Both the position numbers and the translations under genes were made by a program. From the NCBI GenBank assembly GCA_009731375.1, contig BJOX01000148.1, positions 348,096 to 412,095 on the forward strand: a DNA stretch of 64,000 nt, in the 5' to 3' direction. Below are positions 9,002-20,600 of this stretch, piece after piece; positions within the stretch are counted from its first letter, which is position 1, and each line of letters opens with the position of its first letter. Origin of the DNA: Paulinella micropora. Lineage: Eukaryota > Cercozoa > Imbricatea > Euglyphida. The notes below the pieces were generated by a model. That model worked only from the letters and a program-made list of their open reading frames with translations, searched no databases and was not told the origin of the DNA.

Positions 9002-11498
9002 TGGAGTTTACGGATTATGTTGTTAATATGTTGGTCATATTTAAGGTTATGTTGTAGTGTTATGCCTAGGAGTTTTGCGTGTGCATTGCTCGAGGGTATG
9101 GTTGTTTATTGTTATTGTGATGTTTTGTTTTGTTTTATGGAAACTTGTGTATGTTGTTTTTGTTGGGTTGGGTACTAGGTTATTAGAGTGGAAGTAGTTT
9201 ATTAATTTCGTTATTTCTGTTTGTGTTTTTTCTTGTAGATTTTTACGATTTTTAGCTGTTATTATGAGTGTGCTGTCGTCTGCATATGTGTACACTGTCC
9301 CTTGTTGTATAATATTGATTATGTCATTTATGTAGAGTAGGAAGAAGGTGGTGGAGAGTGTGCTGCCTTGCGGGATGCCATGTGTGATGGTGCGTTTGTG
9401 AGACTTGGCATATTGTGTGTGGACTTCTTGAATGCGGTTCGAGAAGTAGGATGCAAAGAACTGGACTGTACCTTCGTTGAAATTAAAATTTCGTCGAAGT
9501 TTGTCTAGTAGCTTTGAATGCTCTACTGTATCGTATGCTTTCGAGAGGTCTACATAGAGAGCTAGTGCTAGCTCTTCTTTGTCTTTATGTTTTTGTATTT
9601 GGTTTATTATGGTTTGGACTGTCATGGTTGTGCTTGAGTTAGGTCGAAATGCGTATTGTGTATGTGATATTATCTTGTGTTTTGTTAGGTGATCCATTAT
9701 TTGTTTATTTATTATTGTGTCAAATACTTTAGCTATTATAGGTAGTAATGATATCGGTCTGTAGTTGGCTGGCATGCTTGTGTCGCTGGCTTTGTATAGT
9801 TCTATTACTTTTGTTGTTTTGAGTGCGTCTGGGTATTTATTTTCATTTATGGCTTTGTTGAAGAGGTTGGTGAGTATAGGTGCGAGGAAGGCGTGCATGT
9901 CTTTTATAAGTGTTGGTTTTATTTTGTATATGTCCTCTGCTTTATCTCTGTTTATGTTTTTAAGTGTTTTGTTTACAATGTCTTCTGTTGTGTTATGTAG
10001 TTGAAGCTTGGATGTGTTTGTTTTCTTCCGCTTTCTCTTCTGGTTGTTGTTTATGTTCGGTTGTTGGTATGCTGTTGCTTGTTTTTTGCCTATTGTTATG
10101 TAATGATCGTTGAGTGCGTTTGCTATTTCTATGGGGTCTGTGTATGTTTTGTTGTTGTATTGTATTGTGGTTGGCGACGCTCTCGGTGGTTTGTTGTTAG
10201 GTACTAACTCTCTGAGTTTTCTATGTTGTTTTTTTGGGTTGTTTTTATTTTCTTCTAGCGTCTTCATAACTTCGTCTTTTTTTGCTTTGTGTATTATTTT
10301 GTCGACTTTGTATCTCTGTGTCCTGTATGCTTGTTTGTTTTCTGTTGTTGGGTTATCTCTCCATTTTTTATATAGTAGGTGCTTTTTTCTTATTTGCCTC
10401 TTTATTATGGGGCTGCACCAGCTTTTTCTTCTATTGCATTGCTTTGGTTTTCGTTCGAAGTGTTCTATGACTTTTGTTATTGTTGTTTGTATGTCTCTAA
10501 ACTTTTGGTTTGTGTCGCTGCTTTCTGTGTTGTCCTGTGTGATGTATTCTAACTGTGTTTTGAGGTTTGCTAGGATTGTGTCTTTATTTTTGTCGTATAT
10601 GTTTTTGGTGAGTCTGGGTGTGTTGTCTGTGTTTGGTTTTCTTGTATGTGTGTGTATTATTGCGTATATGGGGTGGTGGTCTGATATGCATGGGCTTATG
10701 ATGTTTGCTTCTATGTTGGCATTGATGTTAGTGATTATCATGTCTATGAGTGTATGGGATGTTGTGTGGACCATGTCGTGCCTTGTTGCTTTTGTTATTG
10801 TTGTGTAGAGGTTGTTGTGTACCATTAGGTTTTGAAAGTCTGTGTGTGGTTTATGTATGTTGTCTAATAGGTTGTAGTTGAGGTCACCTACTACTGTTAT
10901 TGTGCTTGTAGGCGTTTTGTGTAGTATGCTGTTTATGTTATTTTGTAGTTCATGCATGAATTGTTTGTCTATGAGTGGGCGTCTATACATACATATTATT
11001 GTGTGTATTGGTTTGTTTTTAAGTTTATTGTTATATATTCTTAGTGTTAGTGGAGTTTTGCATGAGTCCGATATAGTTTGTTTATCGTCTATTGTAATGT
11101 GCATGTTGCTTTTATAGTATATTGAGATGTCGATGTGATGTTTGGCTGTGTATGTAGGGATAGGGAATGCATTGTTACTGGTTGGTTGGGTTATGTAGTT
11201 ATCTGTGAGTATGATGATGTCTGGTTGGAAGGGTAGGAGTTGTAGGTGTGTGATTAGGTCTTGATGATGTGCTTTGAGAGAGTGGATGTTGGTGTGATAT
11301 ATTGTGAGTGTATTGTTGTGTGTGTTGTTGTTTTTATTGTTATTCTTATTATTATTCTTATTATTATTGTTGTTTTTTATGTTTTTATTATATGTTTTAT
11401 TTTTGTTAATTTTAGAGGTGAGCGATAGGTATGGTGTGAAGGATTGTGGGAGGATTTGGGTGGGTGATATGCTCTGGGGGTTTTTGTTGAGGGGTCAT
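9002..11498 (-). CDS. LINE ORF2: AP-like endonuclease plus reverse transcriptase, frameshifted at both ends
   Basis: The long uninterrupted part is 11104-9047 (685 codons), but the same frame stays open up to about 11490 without an ATG. The endonuclease N-terminus (TIYHTNIHSL; DIIILTDNYI) lies there, followed by GDLNYNLLD and the catalytic SDHHPIYAII. RT motifs follow: YRPISLLPIIAKVFD, LYVDLSKAYDTV, HGIPQGSTLS and the YADD catalytic box. Near 9085 the frame shifts and continues as AKLLGITLQ, then INNIIRKL at the gap. A likely start is the ATG at 11498, overlapping the ORF1 stop as TAAATG, which requires one frameshift before the endonuclease. LTD replaces the usual LTE in the endonuclease. 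Confidence 0.85.
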
Positions 11499-12529
11499 TT
11501 AGGTGCTCATGGAGGTGTTGTTGTGCTGCTTGTTTGGTTTGTTGAGTATATATGATTCTTTGATTATGTTTACATCTTCTTCTGTCTTAATCACTAGCCT
11601 ATGCTCCTTTGTCTGCTGCTTGAAGATGACCTCACCGTCTCTTGTCCAGACGTAGATGGTCTCGCTCAACGAGTTCCTTCTTGAGCTTGATCGCCTGTTT
11701 CAGAAGCATGAGAGTGTTTGGTGGGAGGCTTTCATTGATGTATATTTTGAATGTTTGGCCTGCACTGTGTCGAGGGTGAGGGGCAGGAGTGGGTCGTGCG
11801 TTTTGAGGTTGTTTGAGCTAAAACGTACTATGATAGCTGGTGGTTGTTTGGGTTCCTCTCTCATAGGTTTTGTGCTCTTTGCTCTGAAGCATTTTGTGAT
11901 ATCTCCTTCTTGGTATGGAATGTTTTTTGCATCCATCATGGCTTCATTATGTTTAGTGTGTTTTCTTTGGGTTGGTATGGTATGCCTGAGATGCTAAGCT
12001 CACATGTTGGGTCTCGTTGGTTTTGTTTTTGATTCTGTGGCTTGTTTGCGTTCTGGTGGGTAGTTGTGTGTATTGATGTTTAGGTTAGCGCTAGCATGTA
12101 TATTTTTGAGTAATTGGGTTGTGTTGTTTGCCCATGGGCCATACATAGTAGGGGGTGATGCTTTTGCGTGGCGCTCTTGCATTTCTTTCATTTCGTTAAG
12201 CTGAAGTTTAGTTTCGTTCAGCTCTAGTCGGATTGAGTCTATGTTGGCTGTGAGCTGGTTGAGTTCTGTTTGGTGAGTTTGCAGTGTTTCCTCGTGTTTT
12301 TGTGATGTTTGTTGAGTCTGCTCCATTGCTTGTACGTGAATTTCGCTTTGCTGGTTGACTTTGTCTTCGAGTTGTTTTGTTCGGTTGCCTAGTGTTTCTA
12401 GTTTTCCGATAAAATGTTTCATGTCCTCGACTTGTTGTTGTCGGGCTTGTTCGAACATGGGTTTGAGGATATTTTCGAGCAAGGTGGCACTGAAGAGCGT
12501 CGTTGGTTGGAGTGTTGTTTCGTTGTTGC

Positions 12530-12578
<49 letters not shown>

Positions 12579-12959
12579 GGTTGGTTCATGGGTTGTGTTG
12601 ACGTTCGCGATCGGATCCGTTAGGTCTCCGTTGTTGTTGTTGCCTGTGTCTAGTGTATCGCTGGTTCGTGGTCTGGTTGGTGTTTTGAGCAGGTTGGCGT
12701 TATTGTCGTGGTTGGTCTTTGCTCGGGTTTGGTTTGGGTCGTTGGCGATTTGTTCTTCGCTTTCTTCGTCTACCCAGTCGGTGGAAAGGCGGCTTGTCAT
12801 TTCCTTGCCTTTTCCCTTGGATTTTTTGCCTTTCTTCTTTTTTCTTTTTTGGAGAGAGGGAGCTTTGTTGGTTCCGTCCTTGATTTTTGGGGCTTGTTCT
12901 TGGGCTCGTTCGCTTCTTGTTGGTGTACTTTGTTGTTTTCGTTTCTTGACGGCCTCCAT
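11499..12959 (-). pseudogene. LINE ORF1 with coiled coil and RRM-like C-terminus, several frameshifts
   Basis: The N-terminal 319 codons (12959-12000) have a Lys-rich start, an Asn run, then a heptad-rich coiled coil (EDMKHFIGKLETLGNRTKQL and onward). The C-terminal half is split over frames: LSISGIPYQPKENTLNIM, PPAIIVRFSSNNLK, KIYINESLPPNTLMLLKQ, IYVWTRDGEVIFKQQ. These are the hallmark pieces of LINE ORF1 RNA-binding domains. At least three or four frame changes are needed to join them. It ends at TAA 11501-11499. Confidence 0.75.
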
Positions 12960-13040
12960 AACTTCTCAATGTTATAACGGAACCTCTCTGACCTGTGTAC
13001 AACCAAACAACTTCAAAGTACCTACAACCCCATGACACAT

Positions 13041-13725
13041 TTCGGTGAAAAAAAAATGCGGTTAGAGACTGGTTAGCATGTATTCACTGAGTGAACAGGC
13101 CACTGTTGTGTTGCCTGATGACCCTCAGTGTCAGAACGTACTGAGGAAAGACTCAGGCCTCAGGGCAGACACAGGGCCACTACACCACAAAACCCAGGCA
13201 TTGTGCACGAATTAGCACTTATATTCACGATTCTTCCTTCCCTTCTGCCCGGCCTATTTCGGTGTCTGAAAAAACATTGGTGTGCATGTACGAACGCACT
13301 GCATGACTGCACAGCAAGTGTTTTTCAGACACAAAATATACTTACACACAGCGTACGAACGCACTGCACATGTCTCTATCTCTATCTCTAGTATAATATA
13401 ATATAATGTAACATAACGTAAACGTAAACGTAAACGTAAAATGTATGCGATATCTCTATCTCTAATATAATATAATATAATGTACCATAACGTAAACATA
13501 AACGTAAACGTAAAATGTATGCGAAACACACACACAAACACACACACAAACATACACACAAAACACACACACACACACTATGAACTAATGAACTGTGTGT
13601 GACTGTGTGTGTGTGTGCACTCCCTCTGTGATGTGCAATGAACATGAATCCATTTTACATGTTTCAATTCTATGCTCTCGTGTGACAAGCTTCCTGACAC
13701 GGATTTGATCATGACATCCTAAAAG
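13041..13725. other. Spacer with a short tandem duplication, no gene recognised
   Basis: 13378-13527 holds two copies of an about 72-bp unit (TCTCTATCTCTA, ATAATATAATATAATGTA, then CGTAAACGTAAACGTAAAATG). (CA)n-like and (GT)n-like tracts follow to 13620. No coding signal. Confidence 0.6.
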
Positions 13726-13805
13726 TGAAGAAGTACGGGGGAATTGATTTTCTTGCTATTAGGTCCTCACTGATGTCAAGCGTTCGAATCAAGCCAGTGA
13801 AGGAG
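13726..13805 (+). CDS. Probable upstream exon G1 of the B-box/NPF protein gene
   Basis: It is open from the CTAAAAG acceptor-like site to AAGGAG before GTATCC. It encodes KKYGGIDFLAIRSSLMSS then VRIKPVKE. It ends in phase 0, the phase needed by the exon at 14155. The intron between them is (TTTC)n and (ACATA)n. Upstream exons are not recognised. Confidence 0.45.
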
Positions 13806-13815
13806 GTATCCTGCT

Positions 13816-13838
13816 TCTTTCTTCTTTCTTTCTTTCCT

Positions 13839-13870
<32 letters not shown>

Positions 13871-14140
13871 GCTTTCCTTCTTTCCTTCTTTCTTTCTTTC
13901 TTTCTTTTCTTTTCTTTCTTTTCTTTTTTTTTCTTTCTTTCCTTTTCTTTCCTTTTCTTTCTTTCTTCATTCTCTTTCTTTCATTCTTTCTTTCTTTCTT
14001 TCTTTCTTTCTTGCTTTCTTGCTTGCTTGCTTGCTTGCTTGCTCTTTCTTTCTTTCTTTCTTTCTTCATAACATAACATAACATAACATGACATAACATG
14101 ACATAACATGACATAACATAACGTAACATAACATGACACG
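13816..14140. repeat. (TTTC)n then (ACATA)n, forming an intron
   Basis: About 250 bp of TTTC/TTCC repeat, then ACATA/ACATG pentamers. The sequence lies between two phase-compatible exons. Confidence 0.9.
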
Positions 14141-14154
14141 TCCACCTGCGGCAG

Positions 14155-14941
14155 GTGGCCATCAATGGTGGTCTGGATATTAAGTACGACGATACCCACC
14201 GTCCCAACTATCTAGAAGGCATCGTTGACGAGGGCGCTTACTGCGAATTTTTTGATAACGTCAACAAGAAGCTCAAGAAGAACCAATACAAGAAGAAGGA
14301 CGTGGCGATGTTAGCGACGGGCGTGACCATCCTGCCACTCATCCCCTTCATGTATCGCAACGCTAAGCACAAGCGTAGAACAAGGCAGATCTTAGAGGAG
14401 GCCATCATAGACTGGAATACTGAGTACGGGAAGAAAGGCTGCTTTCTTAACTTCGACAAGCAGGCATCTAAGCTCGTTATTGTGCTCGCCACCTCCTCGG
14501 ACCATATGCACCCGCACGTCTTCGATCGCCGCCTGTCCATGCACGTCTTTGATACTACTTCTTACCCTCCTCAAAGTCCCAGTTCGCCTGTTGAGCCCCA
14601 AAGCCCCACCAGTGAAGACGTTGAAGGGACAGATGACAACGCGAAAGCAGGATTCCAAGAATCGACATTTGCTTCCCCGGAGAGGGAGACGGAAAAGGAG
14701 TCAGAACATCAAACGCAAGAGTTGTGGTCACATTTTGATGAGCCTGCTGCTCAGCATACGGAGCAACAGCTGCTAGAGCAACAGCAGCAGCGCGAGGAAG
14801 ATGCCAAGGCATCCCGCGCCGCGGCGTTGTCTAAGCTGGTGTGTGGCAACTGCGACGAGGGAGGCGTGCGCGTGGTATGCAAAGCACCGGGCTGCAACCA
14901 GATACTCTGCCAGAACTGCGACAAGGTGCTGCACAGGAAAG
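14155..14941 (+). CDS. Exon G2: Erf4/golgin-A7-like domain and first part of a B-box zinc site
   Basis: It begins after GCGGCAG and ends AAAG before GTGAGA. Residues about 15-110 ([20 protein letters not shown] and following, with a hydrophobic stretch [18 protein letters not shown]) loosely resemble the Erf4/golgin-A7 partner of DHHC palmitoyltransferases. A Pro/Ser/Glu/Gln-rich linker follows. Then comes CGNC, CKAPGC, LCQNC and LH, a B-box-like Cys/His cluster. There is no ATG at the start, so it is an internal exon. The Erf4 similarity is tentative; the zinc cluster is clear. Confidence 0.7.
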
Positions 14942-14949
14942 GTGAGACG

Positions 14950-15145
<196 letters not shown>

Positions 15146-15196
15146 GCGAGAGGGCCAAGCACGAGCGCACCAACATAGAGGACACCATGCCGCTAA
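15146..15196 (+). CDS. Exon G3 completing the B-box
   Basis: Splicing after HRK joins G to GC, giving [19 protein letters not shown]. This restores the terminal basic/His part of a B-box (KGxRAxHxR). The donor is CCGCTAA before GTGAGT, ending in phase 1. The exon at 16395 begins in phase 0, so at least one more exon must lie in the intron, probably in the gap 15271-16158. Confidence 0.75.
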
Positions 15197-15204
15197 GTGA
15201 GTTC

Positions 15205-16179
15205 ATGGTCGCGCTCTCTCTATCTATATCTATATGTTTCTCTTTCCATCTCCCCTCCCTCCCTCCTTCCNNNNNNNNNNNNNNNNNNNNNNNNNNNNNN
15301 NNNNNNNNNNNNNNNNNNNNNNNNNNNNNNNNNNNNNNNNNNNNNNNNNNNNNNNNNNNNNNNNNNNNNNNNNNNNNNNNNNNNNNNNNNNNNNNNNNNN
15401 NNNNNNNNNNNNNNNNNNNNNNNNNNNNNNNNNNNNNNNNNNNNNNNNNNNNNNNNNNNNNNNNNNNNNNNNNNNNNNNNNNNNNNNNNNNNNNNNNNNN
15501 NNNNNNNNNNNNNNNNNNNNNNNNNNNNNNNNNNNNNNNNNNNNNNNNNNNNNNNNNNNNNNNNNNNNNNNNNNNNNNNNNNNNNNNNNNNNNNNNNNNN
15601 NNNNNNNNNNNNNNNNNNNNNNNNNNNNNNNNNNNNNNNNNNNNNNNNNNNNNNNNNNNNNNNNNNNNNNNNNNNNNNNNNNNNNNNNNNNNNNNNNNNN
15701 NNNNNNNNNNNNNNNNNNNNNNNNNNNNNNNNNNNNNNNNNNNNNNNNNNNNNNNNNNNNNNNNNNNNNNNNNNNNNNNNNNNNNNNNNNNNNNNNNNNN
15801 NNNNNNNNNNNNNNNNNNNNNNNNNNNNNNNNNNNNNNNNNNNNNNNNNNNNNNNNNNNNNNNNNNNNNNNNNNNNNNNNNNNNNNNNNNNNNNNNNNNN
15901 NNNNNNNNNNNNNNNNNNNNNNNNNNNNNNNNNNNNNNNNNNNNNNNNNNNNNNNNNNNNNNNNNNNNNNNNNNNNNNNNNNNNNNNNNNNNNNNNNNNN
16001 NNNNNNNNNNNNNNNNNNNNNNNNNNNNNNNNNNNNNNNNNNNNNNNNNNNNNNNNNNNNNNNNNNNNNNNNNNNNNNNNNNNNNNNNNNNNNNNNNNNN
16101 NNNNNNNNNNNNNNNNNNNNNNNNNNNNNNNNNNNNNNNNNNNNNNNNNNNNNNNNNNTTCTCTCTCTCTCTCTCTCAT

Positions 16180-16211
<32 letters not shown>

Positions 16212-16221
16212 GCTCGCTCGC

Positions 16222-16263
<42 letters not shown>

Positions 16264-16274
16264 TCTCTCTCTCT

Positions 16275-16351
<77 letters not shown>

Positions 16352-16378
16352 CCTCTCTTCTCACGTAACGCCAAAAAT
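15205..16378. repeat. (CT)n/(TATC)n intron interrupted by an 888-base gap
   Basis: Pyrimidine repeat lies on both sides of N 15271-16158. 16159-16350 is (CT)n with a (CTCG)n block near 16208-16232. Confidence 0.9.
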
Positions 16379-16394
16379 TTGTGTTCTTGCGCAG

Positions 16395-17312
16395 TCCACG
16401 GCAGACTCATCCACACACGCCAAGACCGTCGAGGAGGAGGGGTGGGTTTCCTTTGGCGAGCAGCCTCGGCAAGAGAACCAAGCCTCGGAAACAGTTGCCA
16501 AGGCTGCTACATCTACGACGAGGGCAGTTGGCTCCCCGGACAAGCAGCAGCCGGCGGAGAAAGCGAACAATCCCTTCCCGGAGTTACACCAGCAGGCGGT
16601 GAACACTGGCTCTACCATTCCGAGCAGCAGTCCGAACGCTAGCCAAAACGCTACCAAGATCGTCCACTTCACGCAGCTTGTGCGTAAATCTAGTATGTCG
16701 AACTTGGCAAGCGCCGCAACCAGCCCAACCGGGTCTAAGGTAGCCAGCCCGATCACAGTTAAGCCGCAAGAAGCAACTAGTCCCGTCCGCAAGGAGAAAG
16801 CAGAGCCAAGCGACGACCCCTTCACGCAACTCACCAAGACGCCCCAGTCCATTCCAGAGGAGCAAGCAACTGCTACAATGGAGACATCCGAAGACCCTTT
16901 GACACTACTCATCGAAACCCCGCAGCAGCCTGAGAGATCTGTCCCATCAGACCTAAGCGAAAAAGCAGAATCTGAAGCTGGCCTGCCGGAAGACACGATA
17001 GCAGAAGAAATCGACAGCCCAATCCGCAACGAGAAAAGGGAACCACAGGCCATCGAGGAGGAGCAAAATGTACAAGAGTCCTCCAACGACTCGTTTGCAC
17101 TGCTCGCCAAGTCGCCCCAGTCTTCCGACAGAATCGAAGCAGACAACGCCGAGGAAACTTCCGATATTGATAAAGTGGATACGCAGGCCGTGCAGTCCTC
17201 CAACAACCCTTTTGAACTGCTGGCAGCTTCGCCTCAGCGTTCGGATGAAACTGCTTCCATGGTCACCAAAGAAGTCAGCCATGAGCAGTTCGACGCTCTA
17301 TTTGCAGCCTAA
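16395..17312 (+). CDS. Exon G4: acidic Ser-rich tail with NPF/DPF-type repeats
   Basis: The acceptor is TTCTTGCGCAG. It encodes 305 residues to the stop at 17310. A degenerate module recurs: ANNPFPEL, SDDPFTQLTKTPQS, SEDPLTLLIETPQQ, SNDSFALLAKSPQS, SNNPFELLAASPQR, then a final QFDALFAA. NPF is the classical EH-domain ligand and DPF an AP-2 appendage ligand, so an endocytic or trafficking adaptor role is plausible inference. The segment is otherwise disordered. Four bases after the stop, an ATG frame runs to a good donor at 17347. Confidence 0.75.
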   Translation, partial: STADSSTHAKTVEEEGWVSFGEQPRQENQASETVAKAATSTTRAVGSPDKQQPAEKANNPFPELHQQAVNTGSTIPSSSPNASQNATKIVHFTQLVRKSSMSNLASAATSPTGSKVASPITVKPQEATSPVRKEKAEPSDDPFTQLTKTPQSIPEEQATATMETSEDPLTLLIETPQQPERSVPSDLSEKAESEAGLPEDTIAEEIDSPIRNEKREPQAIEEEQNVQESSNDSFALLAKSPQSSDRIEADNAEETSDIDKVDTQAVQSSNNPFELLAASPQRSDETASMVTKEVSHEQFDALFAA

Positions 17313-18680
17313 ATGCGTGTTCCTTTTGATACCGGGATCAGCATCGGTAAGTGAAACCTTGACTTTCACATAAGACCAAATTGTAGATTTTCAAGTGATT
17401 TCTTGATGAGAAATTTGGAACCTTTTAGTTACTCGCGTTATGTTTCTATTCTATCAAGAGTCAGGAAGACATTGTCATTAGCAATTACTCTCTCCTGTTC
17501 CTCAATGTCTTCCATGTTTCAACTGGTTCTGCTTATGAGCAATTACTTATTTTATTTTACGTCCCCCCCCCCCCCAAAAAACACGCACACACACACACGC
17601 CCCAACTTTCTACTGAGAACACAAAGCCAAATAGAGTTATAGCGTTATGTCTCTAGTTCTATCAATAATCAGGAAAACATTGCCCATAGCAATCATTCTC
17701 TCCTGTTCCTCAATTTCCTCCATTTGGTTTTTACCGCTTATTTTCAGAGAAAATTTACAATGCTAAGTTTTTGTTTTTATACGCACTTTTTTCGGAGAAA
17801 GCAATGCTAATCGTAAGGATGGCAACAGTAAGTAATATCGATCCCTTCTTCTTGAAGACGCAAAAGCGTAGAACCTTTTCTCTTGTGCTCACAGAGCTTA
17901 TCAGTTGCTTCAGTTAACCACACTAGTCCTCTATATATTATGTTTTATTGGAAATGTCAAGAATCAGTACTATCCGTACAAATGTTATGAATAAATTTCA
18001 GTGTTCTCGTCCGCATCAGTGGTACGTATCAATGAGTCTCTGATTCTGAGTTCCGGTAGCTACCCTTTGCAAGTTATTATATAATACAATATGAGAGCCT
18101 CTAAAGATAATTGACAGAGGCTAACTCGGGATGGCTTGAGTAGAGGCCCGCACATAAAATTAAGTCTGTAGATGACGATTCAGGATATTATGCAACACCT
18201 CAGTGTCCAATGGTGTCGTGTACAGAGCATTATACCTTCTCAGGACAAAATCACAAAGATTTGCGAAACTACTCATAATTGTAGTTAGCATGTAAATAAA
18301 CGCAGTGAAATCGGGGCGCAAATCTGCGTTTAAACTAAATAGATTTTTAATACTGTTTTTTTAATTTACTAATACAGATATTAAACTAGTCAAGTTCCCA
18401 CACAAAAAATATCAATGTTATTAATATGCCACGGTTATTGATATCTAAGGTTGGATTGATTACACACGACATATTTAAAGAGAATACGTTCTGTTTCAGT
18501 AAGGTTTTTCGTTAGTCATAGCTATTTCAATTTAATTCACCGTTACTTGGATAGTTGATTTGTCAACTTGATAGGCAGGACAGTCAACAATACCAATGTT
18601 AACTGAAACATGATGCGAAGACCAGCACCTAAGTTTAGTCAGTTTGTGGCGTGACGTGGACTCTGTAAAAGAGTCAGTTC
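17313..18680. other. 3' flank of the B-box gene, with a tandem duplication
   Basis: 17346/17347 is a consensus donor (CATCG then GTAAGTG), so the transcript may have a 3' UTR intron or another gene may start at the ATG 17313. 17430-17560 and 17636-17750 are two diverged copies of one unit (GCAATTACTCTCTCCTGTTC versus GCAATCATTCTCTCCTGTTC). The rest is AT-rich without a recognised gene. Confidence 0.5.
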
Positions 18681-19705
18681 TTTATTTATATGAGTTATTC
18701 AAGGGCAAGTAGTAAAGTGCGTTCAGCTCCATACTGCGTGATAGACTTGCTAGGTAGCCCGGAAGGATCCTGAAACTTGAAAGTGATCGGTAAAGGTTAC
18801 ACGATGTGTAGCTTCCCAAACTTGAGGTTATGGCCGGCCTTGGAACTGAGAAAAGAATACTACCGGGTTTAAAGCAAGAGTTTATACCGTGATCCCCGCA
18901 GTTGGATGGTACCACTAGGAATTATTCCAACTTCCGTTACAAGCTAATAAGCTATGTCAAAGGCATTAGTGCCTGGCATGGCGAGTGTGTTACGCTAGCA
19001 TTCGATGACCCAGCAAAAGCAAAGACAAAATATCCTTACGACCCAGCGAAAGCGATGGAAATTGAGGAAAGTGAGATGCCCGATGAACCAGACTCAGAGG
19101 ATACTCCTGACACAGACTCAGACAATGATGGCAGTGTCTCAGACGGGGGTAGACATGTACAGAGACCCAAAACGAAGAAAGAAGAAGGCAAAGCAACTCC
19201 TGAAGAAAAACTGAAGGATTGCGCAAAGCTGACGGACGAACAGAAGAAGCAGTGGAGAGAAAAGAGCTAAGAACTTGAACTGAAACGCGAGAAAAGAAGA
19301 CAGTAGAAGCGAGCACACACACTAAGAGTGAAAGTGATACAGAAAGAAAAGAGACATTATGAACGCATGCGAACACTACAACTCATTCTGTCTGTTGCTT
19401 TTTCTCACCCTGTTGTTGTTCGATATTTGCGCACTAAGACAGTGATTGGCCCGATAGAGCTGATAAAGGCAGTCGGCCAAGTTCGGTTCAATCTCCGGGG
19501 TTAGCAAAAACATTAAAGCACAAATTTTCGAAAACATGTATCCAAAACCCTGACAAAATGTTGATGCATGGTTGAATGACTATGTTGCCATGAAAGGAGA
19601 GGTAGAGAGTCATAGAACTCATCCCTTTGATGAAGATGACCTAGTGACAGCACTGCTTGCTATTAGCTCGCGAGACACCCGCATATGGAGAGAGTTTCAA
19701 AGCAC
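18681..19705 (+). pseudogene. Decayed gag-like fragment of a copia-type retroelement (tentative)
   Basis: 18902-19270 opens with DGTTRNYSNFRYKLISYV then KGISAWH, like the start of copia/UBN2 gag (DGxNYxxWxxxM). An acidic stretch and EEKLKDCAKLTDEQKKQW follow. The frame is broken by a stop near 19268 but continues as ELELKREKRRQ. A second piece near 19555-19700 reads VDAWLNDYVAMKGEVESH. No protease, integrase or RT was found, nor clear LTRs. Confidence 0.35.
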
Positions 19706-20600
19706 TTCACTATAACCTACCACCCAACCTAAGACCCGGATTTGACGATCTAGTCGATAGTGCGAGAGACTCGGACACATGGGCGTTGTGGAGGAAGGAT
19801 AAATGGAAGGGAGAAGAGAGGAATTTGCTCACTTGCCTCTTCTGTGTTAAGCTCAAGCTTTGCCAACACTGACTCCGTGTCCCCATCTTGTCTTCCATAG
19901 GGATTCGGGAACTCTTGGGAAGAGATAAACTCGTCGATGTAATCGAGCGCAAGGGACGAGATTCCTTGAATGGGAAAGGTCGAGCCCGCCTCCTCAAGGA
20001 AATCCTGGCTTGTTAGTACCTTCCCCGTTTTGACTGCCTCGTTAGTCTTCTCGACGAACATGATGAAGAGAAAACACATTGGCACAGATCCATATTTGAG
20101 TTTACCAAACAGATTGGCAAGATTGAAGCCTTTTGACAGCTTCTCTAATTTTTTTCGCCAGCGGTCGGTCCACGCAGCTTAAAGCGTAAACCAGACGACT
20201 CATGATCCGCACTACCGCCAGCGACTCGGAGGGAAAACAATCAGTCTTTGACTGACGGTTGATCTATTTTTGAGATATCAACTTCGCCTCCTTCACAATC
20301 GTGGTGTTGGAGTGTACTTCGTAGAAAAGGGTAGTTGTAGCGTTGAAGTCGTCTAGCTCTCCTTGGAAGTTCGGGTACATCGCAGTAGATTTCTTGACTC
20401 TGCGGTTGATGTTGCCACCCAATTTTTGGAGCTTTTGTGTTGAGACTTCTTTGGCGAGGGAACTTGTATACCAGTCAGCTGAGGAGTGCAGCCATCTTGG
20501 AAGAGGCACCTTCAGTGGCGTCCCCTTGCGTCTTTTGCTTTTGTGCTTTGCGTTGGACACGCGGCCCGGATGACAGGTCTAGCTTTAGCAGTTGCTGAAG
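19690..20600 (-). pseudogene. Degraded minus-strand ORF of unknown family
   Basis: Two open stretches (20560-20264 and 20085-19750) can be joined through one in-frame stop and one frame shift. Readable parts include WLHSSADWYTSSLAKEV, IMSRLVYALSCVDRPLAKKI and KLEKLSKGFNLANLFGKL. I do not recognise it. It overlaps the gag-like debris tail and is probably part of another element. Confidence 0.3.

Larger units (their letters stand above)
9002..13040 (-). mobile_element. Two-ORF non-LTR retrotransposon (CR1/Jockey/L2-like)
   Basis: From its 5' side (right) to its 3' side (left): a short leader, ORF1 (12959-11499), the TAAATG junction, and ORF2 with endonuclease and reverse transcriptase (11498 to the gap at 9001). 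The 3' UTR is not in this orientation; see 8349-8894. There is no poly-A or microsatellite tail to inspect because of the gaps. Several frameshifts suggest an inactive copy or low-accuracy sequence. Confidence 0.85.

Noticed and set aside
9765-11117. Plus-strand ORFs rich in Leu/Val/Cys opposite the LINE
   Set aside because: Antisense shadows of the minus-strand ORF2, which carries the RT and endonuclease motifs.
16361-17206. 281-codon minus ORF opposite exon G4
   Set aside because: Shadow of the plus-strand exon; no motif, and the plus strand has the repeated NPF modules.
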